A DNA stretch of 63,629 nucleotides, from assembly GCA_025359205.1 (NCBI GenBank), contig JANYHD010000014.1:1-63629 (forward strand). The letters run 5' to 3'. Both the position numbers and the translations under genes were made by a program. Positions 26,391-33,900 of the stretch are shown here, one piece after another (the first letter of the stretch is position 1; each line of letters begins with the position of its first letter). A model generated the notes under the pieces. It searched no databases. It was not told the origin of the DNA and was given only the letters and a program-made list of their open reading frames with translations. Origin of the DNA: Gammaproteobacteria bacterium. Lineage in GTDB: Bacteria; Pseudomonadota; Gammaproteobacteria; Steroidobacterales; Steroidobacteraceae.

Positions 26391-27146
26391 ATGATGGAGT
26401 CCTTCTTCTTTGGGTCGGGTAACCAGCAGCTGTTCGGGAGTTACCATCCGCCGACCAGCGGCGATGGCCAGGTATTGACCGTTATTTGTCCGCCGCTCTT
26501 CTCAGAGCTGGCGCGCACGCACAGTGCACTTCGAAAACTGGCGATCTCCCTCGCCGATGCGGGCCGGCACGTACTCAGGTTCGACTATCGAGGCACCGGA
26601 GATTCGATGGGCGAGCTCGGAGAAATCACCATGGCCGACTGGCTCAAGGACATAGAGCTGGCCGTCAGGGAAGGGCGCGATATTTCCGGCTGCAGCGACG
26701 TGCACATCCTGGCGGTGCGCGCTGCGTCGCTCCTGGCCTGCGCCGCAATGGAAACCGAGAGAGCACTGCAAAAGCTGGTGCTGTGGGATCCGCTCGCCGA
26801 TGGCGCAGGATACATTCAGGCGCTGCGCAGCGCTCAGGCTCGAAGCCTCAGGGGCGACTATAAGTTGAGCCGTAGCGAGCGCCGCGAAGGGTTGCGCGAC
26901 ATCGCGGGGTGGCGCGCTTCCGAGCGGATGCTGGACGAGTTCCGGTCACTCGATGCAGGCGTGTACGCGCGGGTGCCACAAGACAGGTTGCGCGTCGTCA
27001 ATACCGTGGCGGCCGGTCCTCTTCTGCCGCCAGGCGTGGCCGCCGAGGTAGTGCCATTTCCTTGTAACTGGGGGCAGCTGGGGGAAAATGTCATCAATCC
27101 ACAGCCGGTACTGGAGCGCCTGTTCGCGTGCCTGATGCAGCCTTGA
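26391..27146 (+). CDS. Alpha/beta-hydrolase-fold protein lacking the usual nucleophile
   Basis: 251 aa from tandem ATGs at 26391/26394. The fold is recognisable from ESFFFGSGNQQLFGSYHPP, VICPPLFSELAR (oxyanion side) and VLRFDYRGTGDS. At the nucleophile elbow the sequence is ILAVRAASLLA (Arg110 where G-x-S-x-G would place Ser), so classical hydrolase chemistry is doubtful. It resembles hydrolase-type proteins reported with exosortase-A polysaccharide loci, which also often lack the Ser. Its 3' end overlaps the next gene by 19 bases, so it is cotranscribed with hydrolase 2 and the NRPS. A binding or scaffold role is possible. Confidence 0.7.
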   Translation: MMESFFFGSGNQQLFGSYHPPTSGDGQVLTVICPPLFSELARTHSALRKLAISLADAGRHVLRFDYRGTGDSMGELGEITMADWLKDIELAVREGRDISGCSDVHILAVRAASLLACAAMETERALQKLVLWDPLADGAGYIQALRSAQARSLRGDYKLSRSERREGLRDIAGWRASERMLDEFRSLDAGVYARVPQDRLRVVNTVAAGPLLPPGVAAEVVPFPCNWGQLGENVINPQPVLERLFACLMQP

Positions 27147-27988
27147 GGGAAGAAGTACTGCGATTCGGGGCGGACGCGCGGCTCTTTGGGATCCTGACCC
27201 TGCCCTCGGCGCAGCACCACGCCGGCAAGCTGCCAGTATTCGTTTTCCTGAATTCCGGATTTCTGCACCGGGTCGGTCCCGGCCGGCTTTATGTCCGCCT
27301 CGCCAGAACTCTGGCGAAAATGGGATTCATTTCCTTCCGCATCGACCTGGCCGGCAGGGGCGATAGCGCGGGCAAGGCCGAACTGAGAAGCGAGCCCTCC
27401 CTCTTGGCGGACTACAAGGATATCGTACAGATACTGGAGGCCCGCCTGGGTGCGTCGGAACTGGTCCTGACCGGGCTTTGTTCGGGCGCAGATAATGCCC
27501 TGATGATTGCGCCGGCCGATCGGCGAGTGATTGGTCTGCTGCTCATGGACCCGACGGTCTATCCGGATCGCGGTTTCAGGGTGCGCCAGTTGTTCCGGAA
27601 ATTTACCAACCGAGCGCGCTACGTTGAATGGCTGCGCAAGAGGTTCAGGCGGGTGACCGGTCCACGCGCCGAGCGCGCGGAGGAAGATCAGCTGCTGGGC
27701 TCGCTCACGATCGGGGAGCTGCCGACCCTGGAGCAGTTGCGCGCTGCATTCCGGGCGATCTGCGCCAGGCAGGGGCGGGCGCTAGCGGTTTTTACGGGTG
27801 CGGCTGAAGATCGGATGCAATATAACCATGCCGGTCAGTTGGGCCGGGTGCTGGAATTGGCAGATTATGAGCAGCATTGTACCGAACGATTCCTTGCCAC
27901 GGCGTCGCATACCTTCGAACTGGAGCAGCACCGGCGCCAGTTCCTGGAAGAAGTCAGAGCGTGGGCGGCTGGTTTCCTGGAGCCATGA
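27128..27988 (+). CDS. Alpha/beta-hydrolase, candidate editing or release enzyme for the NRPS
   Basis: 286 aa starting at GTG 27128 inside the end of the previous gene. RIDLAGRGDSAG is the oxyanion-side motif, TGLCSGAD places the nucleophile at Ser119, an acidic residue may come from VFTGAAEDR, and ATASHTFELEQHRRQF supplies the catalytic His. The triad therefore looks complete, unlike the upstream relative. Its TGA is directly followed by the NRPS GTG start with no spacer. As the NRPS has no thioesterase, this protein is the best local candidate for release in trans, hydrolytic proofreading or transfer. That role is inference from position and fold. Confidence 0.75.
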   Translation: MPDAALREEVLRFGADARLFGILTLPSAQHHAGKLPVFVFLNSGFLHRVGPGRLYVRLARTLAKMGFISFRIDLAGRGDSAGKAELRSEPSLLADYKDIVQILEARLGASELVLTGLCSGADNALMIAPADRRVIGLLLMDPTVYPDRGFRVRQLFRKFTNRARYVEWLRKRFRRVTGPRAERAEEDQLLGSLTIGELPTLEQLRAAFRAICARQGRALAVFTGAAEDRMQYNHAGQLGRVLELADYEQHCTERFLATASHTFELEQHRRQFLEEVRAWAAGFLEP

Positions 27989-30900
27989 GTGACAGTAAGT
28001 GATGAGCAAGCGCGACCGTTAGGGAGCGACAAACACGCCACTGTCGAAGTGCGCGCGCCTGCTGCCCAGGCCCGATCAGGGGCCAGCAGGCCTGCCATGC
28101 CGCCGGTGGCGTTGGTGTCGTGCCTGCATGAGCGCTTCGAGCGGCAGGTCGAGCGCACTCCGGATGCGGAAGCGTTGGCCTGGCAGGATGAGATTCTGAG
28201 TTACGCGCAGCTCAATCGCCGCGCGAACCTGCTGGCGCACCGCCTGCGTGCACTTGGCGTGCGACCCGATCAGCTGGTCGGCCTGCACATCGAGCGTGGT
28301 GTGGAGATGGTGGTCGGCATCATCGGCATTCTCAAGGCCGGTGGTGCCTATCTGCCGCTGGATCCGGTCTATCCGCGGGATCGCGTGGCCTTCATGCTCG
28401 AGGACTCGGGCGTGCAGGTCGTGGTGACGCAAGCGAGCCTGACAGCAAATCTCCAGGGCACGTCCGTGTCGCGGGTGCTCATGGAGGAGGTCCGCTCCGG
28501 TCCTGACGGCAACCCGGCGCCGGCGGCGACAGCCGCTGATCTTGCATACGTCATCTACACGTCTGGCTCGACCGGCAAGCCCAAAGGCGCCCTGATCACC
28601 CACCACAACGTGATGCGGCTCTTCGATGCCACCGCTGAATGGTTTCACTTCGGCGTGCAGGATGTTTGGACGCTGTTCCACTCCTACGCCTTCGACTTTT
28701 CCGTGTGGGAACTGTGGGGAGCGCTCCTCTACGGGGGGCGGCTTGTGGTGGTGCCGCACTGGGTCAGCCGCTCTCCGGAAGACTTCCGCGAACTGCTGGT
28801 GCGCGAACGGGTCACGGTGCTGAACCAGACTCCTTCCGCGTTCCGGCAGCTGGTCCAGGCCGAGCTGGCGCAACCGCGGGCTGACATGGCGCTGCGCTAC
28901 GTGATCTTCGGTGGCGAGGCGCTCGAACTGCAGAGCCTGCGGCCCTGGTTCGAGCGCTACGGCGACGAACGGCCACTGCTCGTGAACATGTACGGCATCA
29001 CCGAGACCACCGTGCACGTGACCTACCGACCGATCCGGATGGCCGATCTGCGCTCGGGCCAGGGCAGCGTTATCGGTGTGCCAATTCCAGACCTGCAGCT
29101 GCATATTCTTTCGGACAGCGGCGCACCCGTGCCCATCGGCGTGAGCGGTGAGATTTACGTTGGCGGCGCGGGCGTGGCTCGCGGCTACCTGAACCGTGCC
29201 GAGCTGAGCGCGCAGCGCTTCATTCCCGATCCATTCTCTACTGTAGGCGGGGCGCGCCTCTACCGCACGGGCGATCTGGCGCGTCGCCTCGACAACGGCG
29301 ACATCGAATATCTGGGGCGCATCGATCATCAGGTGAAGATCCGTGGCTTTCGCATCGAGCTGGGGGAAATCGAGTCGGTGATCGCGGCGCACCCGGCCAT
29401 CGCTGAGGCTGCGGTCATCGCACGCGAGGACACTCCTGGGGACAAGCGCCTGGTGGCCTACATCGTGGCCGCGAATGCGCCAGCAGACCTGCTCGACCAG
29501 GTGCGCGTGCGGCTACGCGCCGCCCTGCCCGAATACATGGTCCCCGCACACTTCGTCGGCATGGCAGCGCTGCCACTCACGGAGAACGGCAAGCTGGATC
29601 GTGGCGCGCTGCCGGCGCCCGATCGCGCGGTCTCAGAAGGTGACTACGTCTCGCCGCGCAACCCGACTGAGGAGACGCTCGCGGCTATCTGGGCCGAAGT
29701 GCTGCAGCTCGAGCGTGTCGGCATCCATAACAACTTCTTTGAACTCGGCGGCCACTCGCTCCTGGTCATCAGCGTCATCCAGCAGATGCGCAAGGTGGGG
29801 CTGCACATCAGTGCCAGCAACCTGTTTCTGGCGCCGACGATTGCCGAGCTGGCGACCGCGGTGAAGGCCGAGAGCGACGACATTGAGGTGCCGCCCAACC
29901 TGATTCCGCCCGGGTGCAAATTGATCACGCCCGACATGCTGACGCTGCTGAAGCTGAGCGCGGCGGAGATCGGGCACGTGGTAGCGGCCATTCCGGGCGG
30001 CGCCGCCAACATCCAGGACATCTACCCGCTGCCGCCACTGCAGGAGGGAATGCTGTTCCATCACCGCATGGCCAGCGTCGGCGATCCCTACCTGGTGACG
30101 ACGGTGTTCGGCTCGGCCAACCGCGAGTTGCTCGATCGCTACGTCGAGGCGCTGCAGCGAGTGATCGACCGGCACGACATCCTGCGCACCGCATTTCTGT
30201 GGGAGGGCTTGGCGGAGCCGGTGCAGGTGGTATGCCGCCGGGTGCCGCTCATCGTAGAGGAAGTGGGATTGGATCCGGCCGGCGGCGATATCGCCTGGCA
30301 GTTGCAGCGCCGCTTTGATTCCCGGCGTTTCCGGCTCGACGTACGCCAGGCGCCGGTGATCCGCATCTACATCGCGCGCGATGCGGCCAACGCGCGCTGG
30401 GTGATGCTGCGTATCCACCACCACCTGCTCGAAGATCACACCACCGATGAATTGATGAGTGAGGAGATCTACGAGTGCCTGCAGGGGCGGGCAGACGAGT
30501 TGCCCGCACCGCTGCCGTTCCGCAATTTCGTCGCCCAGTCGAGGCTGGGCGTGCCGGTAGAGCAGCACCGCGCATTCTTCCGCGACATGCTCGCGGACGT
30601 GGACGAGCCAACCGTGCCGTTCGGGCTCACCGACGTGCAGGGCGATGCCGCGGCGATTGCCGAAGCCCGCGCCCCGGTGGAGGCCGGGCTCGCAGCCCGC
30701 CTGCGCGCAGTGGCTCATCAGCAGCGTGTCAGCGCCGCGACCCTCTTCCACCTCGCCTGGGCAAAAGTGCTGTCCCAATGTTCGGGACGCGATGATGTGG
30801 TGTTCGGCACGGTGCTGTTTGGCCGCATGCAGGCCGGTCCGGGTGCCGAACGGGTGCTGGGCCCGTTCATCAATACGCTGCCGCTACGCCTGCGGCTGGG

Positions 30901-33900
30901 CGATACCAGCGTGGCGGACGGCGTCCGGCAGACCCACACGTGCATGGCGCAGCTCCTGGGCCACGAACACGCCTCGTTGGCCGTTGCCCAGGGCTGCAGC
31001 GGCGTCGCGGCCAATTCACCGCTGTTCAACGCGCTCATCAACTTCCGCCACCTCACGATCAGGGGCCAGGTCGCCGAGACCGCCGATCACGCCATGGCCG
31101 CGGCGGTGAGCCGCATGGGGCTCGAGCTGCTGAAGTTCGAGGAGCGCACCAACTATCCGCTGGAGCTTTCCATCGACGACCTGGGCGATGGTTTCCTGCT
31201 GGAGGCGCAGGCCCAGTCGCCCATCGATCCACGGCGTATCTGCAACTACCTGCACACGGCGCTCGAGCAACTCGTCGCTGCCCTGGAAAGCTCGCCCTTA
31301 TCCACGCTCGGTAGCCTGAGCATACTGCCCGAGGCCGAGCGCCGGCAGCTCCTGGTGGGCTGGAACGACACCGGCCGGGATTACGGCAATCGCACGCGGC
31401 TGCACCGGTTGATCGAATTGCAGGCTGCACAGACGCCGCAGGCCATTGCGCTCGAGTTCGAAGGCCAGGAACTCAGCTTTGCCGAAGTGAACCGCCGGGC
31501 CAACCAGCTGGCGCGGTTCCTGCGCCGCAAGGCGGTGGGGCCCGATGTGTTGGTCGGGGTCTTCGCTGAGCGCTCATTTGAGATGGTGCTATCGCTCCTC
31601 GCAGTGCTGAAGGCGGGCGGCGCCTATGTGCCCCTCGATCCTTCTTATCCGGCCGAGCGCCTGCTCCATATGCTCGAGGACGCCGGGGTTTCCGTGGTGC
31701 TGGCGCAGCCGCAGCTGGCCGAACGGTTACCCGCAGCAGCCGGGGAGGTGCACCGGCTCGATGCGTCCTGGGAGGCGTACCGCGACGAGTCGGGGGCGGA
31801 TCTGGCCGATGCCGGTGCGCCCGATGATTTGGCCTACGTGATCTTCACCTCGGGCTCGACCGGGAGGCCCAAGGGCGCGATGAACCATCACCGCGGCATC
31901 TGCAACCGACTGCTGTGGATGCAGGAGCAATACGGCCTGTGCGCGAATGATCGCGTCATGCAGAAGACGCCGTTCAGCTTCGACGTTTCGGTATGGGAAT
32001 TCTTCTGGCCGCTGCTGGCCGGCGCCCGGCTGGTGATTGCCCGTCCCGACGGTCACCGCGACAGCGCCTACCTGGTCGACCTGATACGCGACAGCCGGGT
32101 CACGACGCTTCACTTCGTGCCCTCGATGCTGCGCGTGTTCCTGGAGCAAGACGGTGTCGAGGCCTGCGGCGCATCGCTCAGACGCGTGATCTGCAGTGGC
32201 GAGGCGCTGCCCGCCGAGCTGCAGAAGCGGTTCTTTGCGCGCCTGCCGGGCACTGAGCTGCACAATCTTTATGGGCCGACGGAAGCGGCCGTAGACGTGA
32301 CCTATTGGGCTTGCCGGCCAGACGACGCCCGGCTCACGGTGCCAATCGGCCGGCCAGTGGCCAACACGCAGATGTACGTGCTCGATGCCCGCATGCAGCC
32401 GGTTCCCGAGGGCGTGGCCGGGGAGCTCTATATCGGCGGCGTGCAGGTGGGTCGCGGCTACGTTGGCCGGTCCGATCTGACGGTGCAGCGCTTTGTGCCA
32501 GACCCGTTCTCGCACACGCCTGGCGCGCGCCTGTACAAGACCGGGGACCTGGGGCGCTTCCTGCCCGACGGCGCGATTGAGTACCTGGGCCGACTCGACT
32601 TCCAGGTGAAGATCCGCGGCCAGCGCATCGAGCTGGGCGAGATCGAGGCGGCGCTCGATGCGCATGCTGGCGTGGCGCAGAGCGTGGTCATGATGCGCGA
32701 GGACAATCCCGGCGATCAGCGCCTGGTGGCCTATGTAGTGCCGCGCCAGACAGACTTGTCCGTCCCCGCGTTGAAGGAACGGTTGGCGGCGCAGTTGCCG
32801 TCCTACATGGTGCCCAGCGCCTTCATGCTGCTCGACGAGCTGCCGTTGACCTCGAGCGGCAAGGTTAACCGCAAGGCGCTGCCGGCGCCGGAGCACTCGG
32901 CGCTCCAGCAAACCGCCTACGTGGCGCCGCGTACGCCGACCGAAGAGCTGCTCGCCGGAATCTGGGCCGCGGTCCTGAAACTCGATCGAGTGGGCATCCA
33001 CGACAACTTCTTCGAGCTGGGCGGCCATTCGCTGCTGGCGGTGAGTGTCATCGAGCGCATGCGCCGAGCAGAGCTGCAGGCGGACGTGCGCAGCTTGTTT
33101 CTCACCCCCACGATCGCGGAACTGGCGACCGTGGTGGCAAGAGAGAGCGCCGAGACGAAGGTGCCGCCCAACCTTATTCCGCCCGACTGCTCGGCCATTA
33201 CTCCAGACATGCTGACGCTGGTGAGGTTGAGCCCAGAGGAAATTGCGCGCGTCTCGGCCACGGTGCCGGGCGGCGCGGCCAACATCCAGGACATGTATCC
33301 GCTGGCGCCACTGCAGGAGGGGTTTCTATTCCATCACCTCCTCACATCCGAAGGCGATCTCTATATCATGGAGACGCAGTTTGCGTTCGACAGCCGCGAG
33401 CGTCTGGATCGTTACCTCCAGGCACTGCAGTGGGTAGTCGACCGTAACGATATTACGCGCACCGCCTTTCTGTGGGATGGTTTGCCAGAGCCCATTCAGG
33501 TGGTCTGTCGGCGCGCGCCCCTGCTGGTGACGGAACTCAGCCTCGATGCTGCCAAGGGCGACGTGGCGCAACAGCTATCGGCTCGATTCAATCTGCTGAA
33601 TCAGCGGATCGACCTGGCGGTGCCGCCACCGCTGCGTATCTTCATTGCCCATGATGTGGCCCATGATCGCTGGGTCTATCACGAATTGAGCCATCACGTG
33701 ATGATTGACCAGGCGACCTCCAACATTCTGGAGGCCGAGCTCCAGGCGCACCTGCAGGGCCGCACGGACCAGCTGCCGCCGCCGCGGCCTTTCCGCGATT
33801 ACGTGGCGCAGGCCCGGCTGGGATTGCCAGTCGAGGAACACGAGGCCTTCTTCCGCGACATGCTCGGCGATGTGGATCAGCCCACCGCGCCATTTGGATT

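Noticed and set aside
27985-28002. ATG at 27985 as NRPS start
   Set aside because: It reads MSDSK and then a stop; the GTG at 27989 with GGAG 6 bases upstream is in frame with the synthetase.
28076-30778. Two long minus-strand frames within the NRPS gene
   Set aside because: Shadows of conserved A, T and C domain coding; equivalent shadows recur in each module.
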